DNA of 64,000 nucleotides, from contig JASXTE010000005.1 of assembly GCA_030280995.1 (NCBI GenBank), positions 22,308,501 to 22,372,500 of the forward strand, given 5' to 3'. Each line of letters begins with the position of its first letter. Position 1 is the first letter of the stretch. The stretch comes from Hemileia vastatrix. Its lineage: Eukaryota; Basidiomycota; Pucciniomycetes; Pucciniales; Zaghouaniaceae. A program made the position numbers and the translations under genes. Positions 1 to 13,668 of the stretch are shown here, piece after piece. The notes beneath the pieces were generated by a model. That model was not told the origin of the DNA, did no database searches, and saw only the letters and a list, made by a program, of their open reading frames with translations.

Positions 1-143
1 AAGTAAAAAATTGTCTACCTTAGGTTTGGACAAACTTCCGGGGGACAATTTGTCCATATAAAACTACTTTCAGTGCAATGATGGAGTGATCATTCAGTCT
101 CATTTCCATAAAAAGAATTGATTGCATCTGACGGCATGCAACC

Positions 144-189
144 AAAAGTGTCCAGCACAAGTTTGGCCAAAATTGTGCTGGACACTTTT
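144..189. repeat. Near-perfect 46 bp palindrome (unit 1)
   Basis: Arms AAAAGTGTCCAGCACAA and TTGTGCTGGACACTTTT flank a GGCC centre. Only one base pair of the hairpin is mismatched. Confidence 0.85.
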
Positions 190-750
190 ATCATGGAGAG
201 TAGCCAGGGTGCAAGTCATTTTAAATCATCTGGAGTTTCTTATAAACATGTCCACTGTTATTAAATCTTTGTGCCTCACTCATATTTATCAATTGATTAA
301 TTTTTTGTCACCATTATATTATTAATATTATCAGTATAGCAAAAACTTGTGTGCCAAATGAATACTGGGTGATGTTACACCTTTTATAATATTATTAAAT
401 AAAGGTAAAAAAATATGAAAATGATAAATTTTACCAAAAATAAACTTCTATCCAAAAGCAATATGAGAGGAATAAAGTAAAATAAAAGAAATCAAAGATA
501 AAAATTAAAATGCAAGTTAAATTCCTGCCATAAACAGAAAAAATAGATGTTGAATCAAATTAGCACAATCAGGGCTAAACTTGCACTAAATTTTCTTTTT
601 TGTAAAAATAAAAAAAAATCCACTTGAGCTTTACCAAAACTTCAGCATGAAATTTTTGTCATATAAAACTACTTCTAGTGTAATCTTTTATCAAAAATTT
701 ATCTTCATTTAAGTAGAGAGAATTGCTCCCATCTGACTGCACCTGACCAT

Positions 751-794
751 AAGTTTCCAGCGCAAGTTTGACCAAACTTGTGCTGGACACTTTT
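751..794. repeat. Imperfect palindrome (unit 2)
   Basis: Same position in the 606 bp unit as the palindrome at 144. A few mismatches are present (for example TTTCCAGCGC in the left arm against GTGCTGGACA in the right arm). Confidence 0.75.
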
Positions 795-1353
795 ATGATG
801 GAGAGTAGCTAGGGTAGAATTTTTCTTCAGTTCTTCTAGTATTTCTTACAAACATGTCTACTGGTATTTTATCTTTTTTCCTCACTCATAAATATCATTT
901 GATTAATTTTTGGTCGCCATTATATTATTGATTTTATAAGTATAGAAAAAATTCATGTGCCAAATGCATACCAGGTGATGTTATGCCATTTATAATATTA
1001 TTAAATAAACGTATAAAAATATGAAAATAGTTTATTTTAAAAACTATTAATTGATATCCAAAAGCAATATTAGTAATAAAAAATTAAGTTAAAGTGATCA
1101 AATATGAAAAAAGAAATCCAAGTAATGTTCCTACTATCAAAGGCCAGTAGAGGTGTTGAAGCAAATGAGAGCCATCAGGGATAAATTGTACTAAATTGAA
1201 TATTTTTTAAAGATAAAAAATTGTGCACCTGTGGTTTGGATGAACTCTAGGTAGAAAATTTGGTTATGTAAAACTACTTCTAGTGAAGTTTTTTATCAAA
1301 TAATTTTTTTCATTGCCATAGCAAGAATTGATCTCATTTGACTGCACCTGAGC

Positions 1354-1399
1354 AAAAGTGTCCAGCACAAGTTCGGCCGAACTTGTGCTGGACACTTTT
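1354..1399. repeat. Perfect 46 bp palindrome (unit 3)
   Basis: Every base from 1354 to 1399 pairs with its mirror around 1376/1377 (centre TTCGGCCGAA). There is no spacer, so it can form a cruciform or a fully paired hairpin. Its perfection inside an otherwise diverged array is unusual. Confidence 0.9.
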
Positions 1400-2810
1400 T
1401 TGATGGTGAGTATCTAGGGTGCAGCTCTTCTTCAGTGCAACTGGTATTTTTTTAAAACATATCCACTGGTATTTGATATTTCTGTTTTATTAATATTTTA
1501 ACATTTGATCAATTTTTTGTCACCAGTATATTATAATTTTTATTAGTATAGCAAAAAAACATGTGCCAAATGCTTACAGGGTGATGTTGAACCTTTAATA
1601 ATTTTATTAAATACAGGTAAAAAATTATGAAAATGATTTGTTTTACATAAAATTAATTGATATCTAAAAGAAAAAAAGGGATAAAAAGAAATAGGTTGAA
1701 TAAAAGGGATTTTATATGAAATTAAAAATTCAAGATAAATGCCTACTTTCAAGTCTCAGAAGAGGTGTTGGATAAAATGGGCATTATCAGGAATAAAATT
1801 GTACTTAATTTGATTTTTTGAGAAACTAAATGAAGTTTTCAACTGATTTTTTTCCAATATTTAGTTGGGCACTTTGTATATATCAAATTACTTCTAGTAC
1901 CATGATTGACCAAATTAAATCCTCATTTCCATATGCAGAATTGATCCCATATGGCTGGACCAAGCCAAAGTTGTCAACCACAAGTTTGAGAATTCTTCTG
2001 GTGGACACTTTTATGATGGACAGTAGTAGGGTGCAAGTCTTCTTTAGTTAATCTAGTATTCCTCATAAACATTTCCAACTTATTTTTGGCCAAAAATCAG
2101 GTGAAAAGTTTGTCCATATCAAATTACTTCTAATGCTATGATTGACTAAAAATTGATTCTCATTTCCATATAGAGAGTTTATCCCATATGACTGTATCTG
2201 GAAAAAGTGTCACCACAATTTTTGATAAACTTAAGTTTGAAAATTTTATGATGGAAAGTAATTGCAAGTCTTCTTCATTTCATCAAGTAATCCTCATAAA
2301 AATTTCCACCTGTATTTTGGCTAAACTTCAGGTGGACACTTTGGCCATATTAAATTTATTCTAGTTCCATGTTGATAAAAAACTGATACTTATTGCCATA
2401 TATAGATATAAAACCCATCAGACTGCGCCTTTCCAAAAGTGTCTACCTGAATTATGGCTAAACCTCAGTTGGACACTTTTATGATGCAGAGTAGCTAGGG
2501 CAAAAGTATTCTTCAGTTAATTTGGTATTCATAATAAATTTATCCTCCTGAAGTTTAGCCTAACTTCAGGTAGACAATTTCGGAAAGCACCAGTTAGTCA
2601 CTATCCATCTAAAAAGTGTTCACCAAAATTTTGGCTAAACTTGTGGTGGACCCCTTTGATCAGCCACAGTAAGATGAGATCAACTCTTTAGATGGGAATG
2701 AGGATGATGTTTTGGTCAATCATGGAAATAGAAGTAGTTTGATGTGGCCAAATTACCCCCTTGGAGGTCAGACAAACCTCACAAGGACACTTTTTAGCAG
2801 GGAGTAACTG

Positions 2811-3390
2811 AGAAAAATACATTTATCAGAAGAAAAATCTTTTATTGGATAGATGCCAAGGTTTCATACTTGTGTATTATGGTAAGTATTAATTTTGAAA
2901 GTGTCTGTCCAAGAAATTTCATTGCCCATCATGACACATTTTGTTTTAAATGTTTCAAACTGCATAATGCAGTATTAAGGTGTCACATAGTATAATTAAG
3001 TTCTATTAAGTGCCCTCCTATGATGCCTAAATTTATAATTTAATATCTTACATAATAATTTTTTTTATATAAATTCATCAATATTTTATTTTATTATCAA
3101 ATTTAATAGAGCAAGTATCCTGAATTATTTTATATGCATAAGCTTAGGTTAGATCAATTTGTGCTCAATTTGTGCTCAACAGAGGACCAAAATCAAGTTC
3201 TGGAGGATCAACTTGTGCATAATTTGGAATCAGTTGGTATTCTGTCTATAATGAATCTGAGAATAAATGTAAATCTAACTCTAATTTACTTATGTTTATA
3301 AAGTATTCATAAACCTGGCATAATTAAGGGACACTCTAAATTTCAAGAGAGGGGATTGCTAGCAATTCACCCCTAGATTTCCCGTGGTGG
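2811..3390. other. AT-rich spacer ending in a MITE-like terminus
   Basis: No coding frame is visible. Near 3355-3382 the motif GATTGCTAGCAATTCACCCC matches the right end of the MITE at 48508-48741 (TTGCTAGCAATTCCACCCCC). A related TIR element may therefore end about 3382. The matching left end was not found, and upstream DNA has only vague similarity (repeated 'gtgctcaa'). Confidence 0.35.
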
Positions 3391-3394
3391 GAAG

Positions 3395-4561
3395 AGATAA
3401 GGAAAATTATGGGACTTACTTTAGTGCCTATCAAGGAAGGCGTATTCCCAATCATTATAGATATTATCATAAGTGGATTTAGAGTTTTGAATATAGTGAC
3501 TCTATTTCAGATATCTTGTTCATTGAGAGCAAGAATATTTTTGAGATAGGAGAAAACTGCGTTGAAGGCAGTATTGACATGGCTGATTTTCTGGTATTAA
3601 GGTTCAGCAAGGACTTGGTTTAGAACTTTCTGATCTTGAGGGAAAGGGAGATGAATACAAGGAGCTTCTTCCTTGAATGTTTCAATTGATGTTGGGGGAG
3701 TATTAATCCAATTTGACTAAGGTTTCAGGAGGAGGAGTGGCTTCACATTCAGGCCAGGCAGTTTCATGTTCAGTGGTGGGAGAGAAGATGGCGCCAGGAA
3801 TGTGGGCCCAGAAGGGATCTTCTTCTAGACCTGGGATGATAATTTTGACGCATGTAGTAGGAGGTGTTGCAGCATAAGGAGTATTTCAAAAAACATAAGA
3901 AAAGAAATTAAAATTTTTTAGAAAATAAAGAAAAATTAAAGGGTAAAGAAGAACTTGAAGTGTGGATTGACTCTTCTAAAAAGAGTGATTTATGAGTTGT
4001 ATTAGAAATAGTTCTTGGCACTGGCAAGAAATGCATCTTCTTTGCTCTTATAGGAGCAGGAGTACAAGTTATTGGAGCAGGGATCTTTATGGCAAGCTTA
4101 CTCATGAACTTTGATTTTGACATGTTTGGATTGAAAGCTACAGTAGAAGCAACAGGAGAATTAATGGTAGGGGGACCATTGTGACTGTATTTCTTCTTGA
4201 AAATTTTATAGAAATTGCACAACTAAAAAAAGAAAAACAGTGTTTTAGTGTTTAATGTTTAAGAAAGAAGGAAAGAATAGGAAAGAACTACAGTAAAGAA
4301 GCAATCACCATGGAGAGCTTTTTAAAAGTGACATGTGGTGATGCTGTTCTTGGTGTAGTGCTGACAAGGCTTGGTTCCTGTGAGAACAGCTTTGACAGCT
4401 GGAGTAGTGGCGACAAAAGTTTTTTGGGTATCAACAAATTGTCGGATGAAATTGAAAATATCATTATAAGGGTTCATGATGAAGTAAGGAAGATTATAGA
4501 AGATAAGAAGGGAAAATATTAAGAAGATGGAGGAATGAGTAGAAAATTGTAAGATATGCAC
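3395..4561 (-). pseudogene. Unrecognised decayed coding region
   Basis: The minus strand has several stretches that read like real protein, separated by frameshifts and stops. One of about 79 codons (4322-4561) contains TPAVKAVLTGTKPC. One of about 104 codons (3908-4222) is rich in P, S and K. Below 3870 a stretch contains IIIPGLEEDPFWAHIPGAIF, and another contains KISHVNTAFNAVFSYLKN. Base composition is less AT-biased than the surroundings. I do not recognise the family. It could be a host gene relic or cargo of a transposon whose end lies near 3382. No promoter or start can be chosen. Confidence 0.3.
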
Positions 4562-5827
4562 CTGGGACAGTCGTCAGTAGAGGGAGACTGTGGTACACAT
4601 CTTGCAGTAGTGCAGCAAATGTCTCAGGTAGCAGCAAGCACAAAAATAAGTTTTCTAGGAAGGATGGTTACTGAAGTGCAACAAAGGGGTTATCAAAAGC
4701 ACAGAAAAAGTAGAATCTCTGCACACAGTTTCTTTTTGTGTACTATGGATATACAAGCCGCAGCAAGTAGAAGGTAGAGGAAATTGAACTCAGGACTATA
4801 AGACAAGAAGTATATGGTATGTACTTAAGAAATCCATGTCTAGTGCTAGAGGCATAGTATGGATTTAAGAAGCTGTGAAAAGCCAGGGTATGAGTTTCAC
4901 ATTTAGATAGATGAAAAATATCTTAAAATTTATTCACAAATTCCCATTTATGATAGAAACCTGTTAGAGAAAGAAGGTAGTTCTAGAAGGACAAGCAGAT
5001 ATTGAGAAGGTTACTATGGGGTATTTGATAACAAGAAAAGAAAAAGTAAGACTCAAGAAAGGGAGGGGTACTTACTAAGTGAAGAGGGCTTCACAAGTAG
5101 TGAATACTCACATGGAAATAGAATGTTATTGTAATAGGTATGGAAGGAGGTACAGTACCTATTATGTAGATAGGATTCCCAAGAAGTATAGGGTATGTGC
5201 ATAAAGGTGAAAAATCAGGTGCTAATAGTAGTCTTGCATTATTGTCTCAAGCGCTATTAGGATCAAGACTTATGCTAATAGTTGTACATAGATTATTGAG
5301 ATACTTAGTTACCATTTGATATTCTTGTTTTAGTGATAAAATTGTGTAGGAAAACCAGTAGGGAAAGGAAGCATAGGGGAGGGGCGCTGAACATACAAGT
5401 TATATAAAAGAGAACTAAATTTTAAAAAGGAGAGTGTGAATAAAGTTAAGTAGAAAAACTAATAATTAATACGTGTGTGTAACTATATTATTATTACATT
5501 AGGTATTAGGAAACTAAACAGTTGATATATAGAGATAAAAAAACATAGATATATATATATATATTGTACATAATGGGTGTGTATACCAGAAGTAGCACTG
5601 TGGAGTTATTTGATTGCTACAGTAAGGATAGTATTAGATAATAGACTTCAAGTGGGAGTTACTGAGAATACTAGCACTTACTAAGAATAGATCTAGCCAA
5701 CAGATAGATTACTTATATTAAAGTTTATTACTTTTTTTAAAGATCTCTAAATTAATTCTACTCTTATTTTCTCCTTATATATATATATATATATATATAC
5801 ACTTATAATATGTGCTTTCACTGTCTT
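4562..5827. other. AT-rich DNA without recognisable genes; two AT microsatellites
   Basis: Only short chance frames are present. Alternating AT runs lie near 5543-5563 and 5779-5798. Part of this stretch may be the eroded integrase of element C, since the RNase H end of C lies just to the right and reads leftwards, but no integrase motif could be found. Confidence 0.4.
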
Positions 5828-6143
5828 TTAAAAATTATTGTGGCAGGTGGTTCTTTTTAAGTAGTTTTGAAAGGGAGAAACAAACCATCTTGGATTGTTT
5901 CTATAGCTTAGTATTATAGAACTTTTCCTTCTACAACGTGATAAAATATCTGGAACTACCCAGTTTTTTCCAAGGCAGTAGGTCATAGTAAAATAAAATT
6001 CATATAAGAACTCTGATAAACTAGACTGACATCTAGTTAGTACTTTGGAAGACATGAATTATTTCAAAGCATTGTAAACATTTAGGACTTGAAAAGAGCT
6101 ATTATGACTGGGAGAGAAAAAAAGAATGCCATTTTTTAACACA
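5828..6143 (-). pseudogene. Element C RNase H C-terminal fragment
   Basis: The stretch SKVLTRCQSSLSEFLYEF, followed by a YCLGKNWVVPDILSR-type motif, matches the end of Ty3 RNase H (usual form: KVLTRRQARWSEFL..F...YRPGK.N..AD.LSR). The catalytic N-terminal half lies on the other side of the family-A element at 6149-15783, and the ATGAG duplication ties the two pieces together. A shift near 6056 and several stops show it is dead. The integrase that should follow to the left is not recognisable. Confidence 0.75.
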
Positions 6144-6148
6144 ATGAG

Positions 6149-7640
6149 TTTCAGGCTGAGATCAAGTACAAAGATGTGAAATAGCTTGAATAGTCAGTTG
6201 TCTAGAAGATTTTAATGGTCTTATATGAATACTTTAGTACAAATCCAATAAGTATTGAAATATAACTCAATATAAGGGTCTCAGCAATTTAAATCTCACT
6301 AATTATATAGGGCTTACAATATTATAGTTGGTATAAAAATAGATGCAATAACTCAGATACTTTTAAAAGAATTTATAAGTACTATTGATATGCATTGTAA
6401 TTTTATTGGTTATATATTTGATTTTAATCATAAAGAATGTAGAAAACAAGACCAAAACCCCCTCCTTTTATACCCAATAATTCCTCCAATGAACCCCCTG
6501 ATTTACCAGATCTATACATGGCTAATGATGCCTCATTCCAGCTAATACAATTTCAAACAACATAAAGAGTGACCAGTAACATAATTATAACAATATCACC
6601 TGCTAAAAACCTGTAGTAATAGGGATAATCCATCAAAAATAAAAAATAAGCAAAAAAGAGAGTGTATGCATGTACTACCTTAAATTAAAAGACTAAAAAG
6701 GGAAATAATAAAACTAAATACTACACAATATTAAGGGGAATTAACAGTAAAGAATATGGGGCTAATTAATAACAATAAACTAAGTGAAATCCCTATCCAA
6801 AAATAACCAATATTGACTGAGAAACCACTTAATAACCCAAAAAAGGGTGTGAGATGTGGGGTAACTACATGAAGTCCTTTGCAGACCCTTGCATGGGTAA
6901 ATCCTTGACTAATTTATGCAAATTTAAGCTTGGTAGCAAATTAAAGTCACCAAGCTTAAGGTTATTAATGAAATTAGTGCATATAATAAGGTCAATGCAC
7001 TTATAATTAAATTAGGACACTAAATAAGCCCCTGTTGCTTATTTTAGCCTGTTTCCCTACAGTCCGAATAGAATGTGGGGTAATTATAATGTGAATAAGA
7101 TCACTTAACTAAAAATAAAGCTATTCACACAGGAAAAATTCAGGCAGTATGTGGCCAGTACACAGAAGCCATTTCTGGCATAAAAAACACCAAATTTGAA
7201 AAGTGTTATTTATATACTTTTGAGTAGCCAAATAAATAGTCTTAATTAAGTAAAATTGATCTGTCAAGGTACTTTTTTAATATTATTAAATTTAGAGCGC
7301 ATATAATCAGTTTTTAAGTGATTTAAAGCACATTTCTTGTTTTTTACATAAAACAATGAAAATAACAGCTTTAAGTGTACTTAAAAATTATGTAGCCTTT
7401 TATTTAAGGTTCTTAAGATTACCTTAACATATTCCAACCTATTATTAAGTACATAAGACTTATAAAAGGTGGATATATGCGTGTATATAAGGTGTTATAA
7501 TGGAATATTTTGTATATTATCATAATTTTGATTATGTATACTATTTGTGTACTCTTATTTATTGCTCCCATGTATAGTCCATGTGTTTAGCATAACTTAT
7601 AATTACTTTTTACTCAGTTCTGGGAATATCCAGTCTGATA
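6149..7640 (-). repeat. 3' LTR of A1 (family A)
   Basis: About 1.49 kb, aligned throughout with the family-A LTRs at 49218, 54171 and 62311. Just inside the element is the C-rich plus-strand stretch GCCCACCC followed by A-runs, i.e. a G-rich polypurine tract on the minus strand, which fixes this as the 3' LTR. Confidence 0.88.
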
Positions 7641-10600
7641 ATTGCCCACCCAAAAAAAACAATAAAAAAATGATAAGTTATACACTTTTTCTTATTTTAT
7701 ATTATTTTTCAGGTATTCAGAAAATTCTGTAGCATTAAAGATTAATTCTTTAAAGAAATAAAAGATAAAAAAATATTATGAGTACTGGTTTTTTAACCCC
7801 TCAGCTTGTTTAACAGTAATTTATTTCTGTTTAAATTTTTTAAGAAGGGAGGATTGATTTGAAATTTCTCTTTCAGGTATCCATTTATCAAATTCATTTG
7901 ATTTTCCCTTAAATTTTAATATATACTCAGCTCCTTTCTCTTTGGTAAAGTTTTTTTTGAGTATTTTTTCAATCTCTGTTTTTTCCACAATGCCTGTAGG
8001 TTGCTTTTTAGACCTTCCTCTTATTTTTTGAAATAAGTCAGGATCATTTGCATGGTATGTTTTTAATAATGAGATAGGAAAAACTGGATGTTTCCTGTAA
8101 TATGGGGCATATAATATGACTTCCACAGAATTTTTGCCTACCATTTCATTGACTACAAAAAGGTCTAAAAATGGATCCTTTAATATAATACTACCTTGTA
8201 AGTTAAAATGCAGTGTTGAAATTAGGACTTCATCTCCTTTTTTGAATTCAAATTCATTATGAGATTTATCCCATCTTTTCTTTTCATATTCAAATGCTCT
8301 TTGAATTCATTCCTCTGCATTCTTTCTACACACTATTTGCATATGAATAAAAGATTTAGTACTGGGGTGTATATCTAACCTTGGTAATTTGTTCAAATGA
8401 TTTACTGGGGTATTTGGTACATATCCCAGCCAGAGTTCAAATGATATTTCCTCTGTTACAGAATGAGTTGTGCTATTATAAGCAAATTCAAGGCCAGGAA
8501 TTTTTGCCAGTAATGAGTGAATTTCTAATTTTCTTTTTATTCTAATCCAAAGGAAAAATATCTTCTGATCATATCTTCCAGAGTCTGAATCATTCTCTCA
8601 GCCAGCCCATCAGTTTTTGGATAGTGTGCTGTAGACAACTTCAATTGAAAACCTGATACTTCCAAAAAAGATTTCCAGAACTCTGGAGTAAATTTGGGGT
8701 CTCTTTCAGAAATTATGGCTTTGGGGAAACCAGCCATATTCATCATTTGAGTCCACCATATTAATTTCAAGTCTTTTGCAGATACCTCTTTATGGGTAGG
8801 GATAAATTTACACATTTTTGTTAGTCTATCCACAATTACCTATAAAGAATTGAAACTTTCTTTTCCTGCTAATGGCAAGCCAGTGTCAAAGTCCATGTTT
8901 ATAATTTCCAATGGAGCTTTTGGCTGCTCTATTTGTTATAAAAGCCCAGCTATCTTCCCAGTTAATCTTTTAGATCTTTGACAAGAGTCACATGTGTCAA
9001 TGTATTTTTGTACATCTTCTTTCATGCTTATCCACCAGGCTGTATTCTTAGCTCTAGTTACTGTTTTGTTAAAATCAAAATGACCAGCTAAGATGTCATC
9101 ATGACAAGTACATAACATTAACTCTTTCATAGAAGGTGGTATAACCATTAAATTACTTATATTTTTTCTGTAATATATGCATCCATCTTCAATTGACAGT
9201 TTACCTATCTCCAATTCATTTTTATACTTTGGAGGTAAGGTTTTAATTAATGCACTCATAGAGGCATTTTTTGGATCATTTAAGAAAGTAGATAATTTAG
9301 ACAAATGTTTATCAGATGAATAATTTTCCAATATAGTTTGCATAAATTCTTCCTCTAAATCCATTATATAAATACCAAATATATGTATTACCTCATTTTC
9401 AGGCACATAAGCTGGGTTGTCAGTATCATTTGTCAACAGGCTTCTGAATAATAAATTAACATTAGAATGCAATGTTCCTGCTCTATGAGTGATTTTCACT
9501 CTTCCTCTGTACTATTTTACAGCTAGTTAACATCTAAACATGTGATTATTAGGTGTTTTCATGTTTAGAAATGATCTTACTGCACTGAAATCTGTTATTA
9601 ATTCAAACTTCTGGTCTTCCGGATAGTAATGAAGTTTTTCCAGAGCCCACAAAATGGCTAAACAATCCAGCTGGGTGGCACCATACTTAATTCTGTCTTT
9701 CTTAAGGTTCTGGGTATATAACAGATAACTTCTTCAGATAATTTACCATTTATTATCTGTTTTTTCTGTAACACAGAACCTAACCCTGTAAATCTTGCAT
9801 AATTTACAAGGTAAAAGTGAGGTTAAATTCTGGAAGTCCCAATATTGGATCTGACATTAAACATTCTTTTAATTTATCAAAGGCATTTTATATTTCATTA
9901 TTCCAAATGAAAGCCTCATTTTTCCTGATTAGTGTTGTTAAAGGACCTGAAATGGATTGGTAGTTTTTTATATACTGCCTATAATATCCACACATACCTA
10001 GGAAACGTTGAACATCTTTAACATATTTAGGCATACTAATGTTTTTATTGCTTCCACTTTATTTGGGTCAACACAAATTTTCAATCCAGATACAACATTT
10101 CTAAGTACTTTCAAGGATTGAAGCCCAACTTACATTTCTTTAATGCAATTGTAATATTAATTTCATCCATCTTTTGAAATACTCTTTTCAGGTTATTTAA
10201 GTGTTCATCATATGTTTTTTAAAACACTATGATTTCATCAATATAGACTAAGAGCTGTCTTTCAACCATTTCCTGATGAAAAATACTATCCATCAATTTT
10301 CAGAAGACTGATGGGGCTTTCTTTGAGCCAAAAGGCATTCTCACATATTTTTATATCTCCATGTGTGTGGTTATGAGTAAGAAATTACAAGAATTCCTTT
10401 CCACAGGAATCTGTTGGTAAAATTTGGTTCCAGACAGACAGGAAATATATTTTTCACCTTGTAAGGTAGCATGGATAGAAGCTATCCTTGGAAGAAGGTA
10501 AATATCATCTACAGTGATTGTATGCAGAGCTCTGTAATCACCACATAATCTTGACTTATCATTTTCATAAGAGATTAAAACTGGTGAAATAACACAATAC

Positions 10601-13088
10601 TTAGGTGTGTCTACTTTTTCAACAATACCCATATCTAACAACATTTTAATGTTGTCTTCAATGTCTTTCTTTATTGCAGGAGAATCTGGGTAAGGTTTCT
10701 TTTTTAAGCTGCCAGGAATTTTATCCAAATCACAACTTAAAGAGATTTTTATATAATGGTCTTTTACCAATCCTAGTTCATTTGAAAAATGAGCAAATGC
10801 CATAGGATAAGATTTTATCAATCTCAAAATATTTTTTTCTTCAATTTTTAAGAGTTGAGGACTGAAAGAGGCTTTTTATATTTCATTTTCAGTTTCTACC
10901 ATCTCAGAGGTGGTTCTTCCACTTTGGAGTTGTTCTTCTTTAGGAGCAATGGAATAAACTGAATTTTCAGAGAAAATCTTGAACTTTCTTTTCCCATTCA
11001 AGCCTATAGTGAAGTAACTATTTTCAGGATCTAGTGTTATGCCAAATTAGTTCAAAATGTCATTGCCAATAATAAAAAAATCACTACAATTGTTATTATC
11101 TATTACCTGAAATTCACATACTGCTCTTACATATCCATTATTATATTTAAAGAATACAGAAGTTTTGTATTTGCCAATTGGATTTAATACTAAACCAAAA
11201 CCCCTCAAGTTCTTTGTCTGTACAAGTTCCAGTTTTTCCCTATACTTACTATCAAGTGTCATTTTTGTATTAATAGAAACTACACTAACTGCACCCCAGT
11301 GTTAAAAATTGCATTCATTTCTTTTCCACATATAATAACAGGTTCTCTAATAGGTGTGATTTTGTGAGTATCATGAGTTACATCTTAAATTATTTCAGCT
11401 TCTTCAATGGAATTTAAAGATGTATCTGTATGAGGTATTGCACTATTTAGGTACATAATATACTGTTCTAATACATATATCTCATTTTCATCATCACTGT
11501 AAGAAATTTTACTTTTACAATCCTCACTAGACTCCTCCTTTTCATCTTCATGATTACTTGGTTCATAATCTTGTGAGTTTTCAATAACATTTATTCTTTT
11601 TTTACAAGTATGACCTTTAGCCCCAAGGTTCATTACATTTTTAGAAAGTTTTACTTTCTTGTCTCTTAGGGACAAGAGGAGCTGATGGTTTTTTTTTCCT
11701 CCACTGGTTACTTATTTGTAGTAGGTTTTACTACCTCAACATTTTTCTTGTAATTATTATAGCTGGTTTCATATTTGTGGCTCAATAATATTTCATTGCA
11801 TATATTAATAAACCCAGAAGTATCTCTGATGGTTTCAGTTCTAGCTACAATAATGTCTCTCACTGATATAGGCAATTTATATATTATTTTTTCTTTCCAA
11901 TCATCATAATCCATTTTTGGATCCATGGCTTTTATAATTTTTATTAATTTCATCAAATATACCATTGTTTTACCCCCAGATTTCGTATTATATCTGGCTT
12001 TCTCATACAATCTTTGTTGAGTGATTCTAAATTTTGGGCCACCAAATTGCCTTTAATTTATTGCCTTCCATTCATTCCAGGAGTAGTTAATTCCCTCACT
12101 CAATACAGATTCAAACCATAATAGGGCCACATCTGTAAATAAAGACATGAATTTTGATGTAATTCCTTCATCAGGTAATTTGTATGAAACTTTTAAGTTG
12201 TCAATTCTCTGAATGAATTGTTGCCAATCAGACTTTGAATCCCTGTCAAAAGTAGAGTACTGATCTAACTTAGTCCAGTTCTTTTGGTTAGTTTTTGCTC
12301 CCCTAACCTGAGTAATATTAAGTAATTCACTTACTTTGGAAAGATGATCATTTATTTCATTTTTTACTGATTGTATATTCTCAGAGCCCATGACACTATT
12401 TTCATTTTCAATGATTGGTTTATCATCTGAATGCTTCACACATACTGGTATTCTTTCCACATAGGATGTGTTGTCCTTTACTTTATCAGTATTTTTCAAA
12501 ATTTTGGCTATTTCAATTTCCACTCTTTGTAACCTATCCTTTATTAAAGACACATGGGTTAAAGTATAATTAAAATTTGAAAAAAAAAAATTACACATCC
12601 CTCTATGGCATTCATAATATTCTGAGAATGTTGTAATTTATCTTGTAAATTCTTAATCTCAGTGGTTAATCTTTAATTTTTATTTATTATATCATTATTT
12701 GAATTTTCAATTATTTTTAATCTATTGGCTGTGGTACTCAATGATTGTGTAAGATTTAATAATACATTTTCTGTATTATTGTTTGACTCTTTAGAGAATT
12801 CTTCCAATTTGTTAATCTTTAATAACAATTTGCTAATAATTTTTTATTCCATTGGTTTTTATTTCAAAAAATATTCAATTTTTTCCATGTCCAACACAGA
12901 AGACTCATCATCAGGCTCAAGATTTACTTCATTTGGTTCCATTTCAGTATGACTAGTATTATCCTGCTGAAAAATAAAACTATGTACATTGTCATCATGT
13001 AAAGACAAATTTATAATTTTATTTTCAAATAATTAATTTTTTAAATCTTTATCAATTATATCCAATAACTCTCTATCAAACTCATTAC

Positions 13089-13146
13089 CTAAGATTAATT
13101 CATTATCAGTATCATATAATTGATCATGAGAAGATGGATGACTTAC
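13089..13146 (-). other. A1 intron-like segment 2 (58 nt)
   Basis: On the minus strand it begins GTAAGT, has TACTGATAA about 20 nt before the end and finishes CTTAG, followed by GTAATG. Position and length are the same as in the young copy (61135-61192). The WxWxW reading frame ends (PW, stop) at its first bases. Confidence 0.45.
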
Positions 13147-13610
13147 CAAGGTCTTATTCCATTTCCACAGCCTCTCTTTGCTTTCCCCCTGTAAGGATGA
13201 CTTCTGGATCCCTGCTGTAGACGGTTGTTGTAATTTTTGGAATACCAATCCCACTTCCATTTTCTGACTGTGATCTTTTGATCCTCTTCTTGGGCTGGAG
13301 GTGTTGCTGTTTCCACTGTGTAATTTTTTGATACAACAATTGTTGGTTGAGCCTTTAGTCCCACTAGAGCTTAGTTGACTTCTATAAAACCCTGTGTGGC
13401 TCTTTTCTCCAGATTTTTAATCTTCTCTACTATATTGTTGACTCTTATTGTTAGGGTTCTTAGAAGAGTGGATAGGGAGTAAATTTGTTTTTTTAAAGTA
13501 TTTTTTGTTTTCTTTATTGATACTTATTTTAAAAGTCTTTCCCTTTCCTCCAGAGACATCTGTGGAGTGTTTCTGTTGGTGGGAGAGTCCTAGCCCTCCA
13601 TTTGAATTCC

Positions 13611-13668
13611 CTGTAACAGGTCTTTCAGCTCTAGGTCTTAAGTTATAAGGTTTTGCCTTATTACACAC
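13611..13668 (-). other. A1 intron-like segment 1 (58 nt, donor mutated)
   Basis: Equivalent to 61648-61705 of the young copy: same length and the same GTTACAG end. The donor GTAAGT has become GTGTGT, consistent with decay. Confidence 0.35.

Larger units (their letters stand above)
1..2810. repeat. Degenerate satellite array with about 606 bp and then about 235 bp units
   Basis: The same block recurs: a phrase like 'aaactacttctagtg', then 'catttccata', then an inverted repeat containing GTCCAGCAC and GTGCTGGAC, then 'tcaccattatattatt'. The marker GTGCTGGACACTTTT starts near 175, 781 and 1385, giving a period of about 606 bp for three units. After about 1820 the units shrink to about 235 bp (markers near 1998, 2236 and 2470) and diverge. 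The last piece, about 2640-2810, is the same block in reverse orientation. No reading frame is shared between units, so this is non-coding satellite or a tandem family of hairpin elements. The left edge lies outside the window. Confidence 0.8.

Noticed and set aside
1..2810. Telomeric or rDNA satellite
   Set aside because: Units of about 606 bp and 235 bp bear no telomere or rRNA motif.
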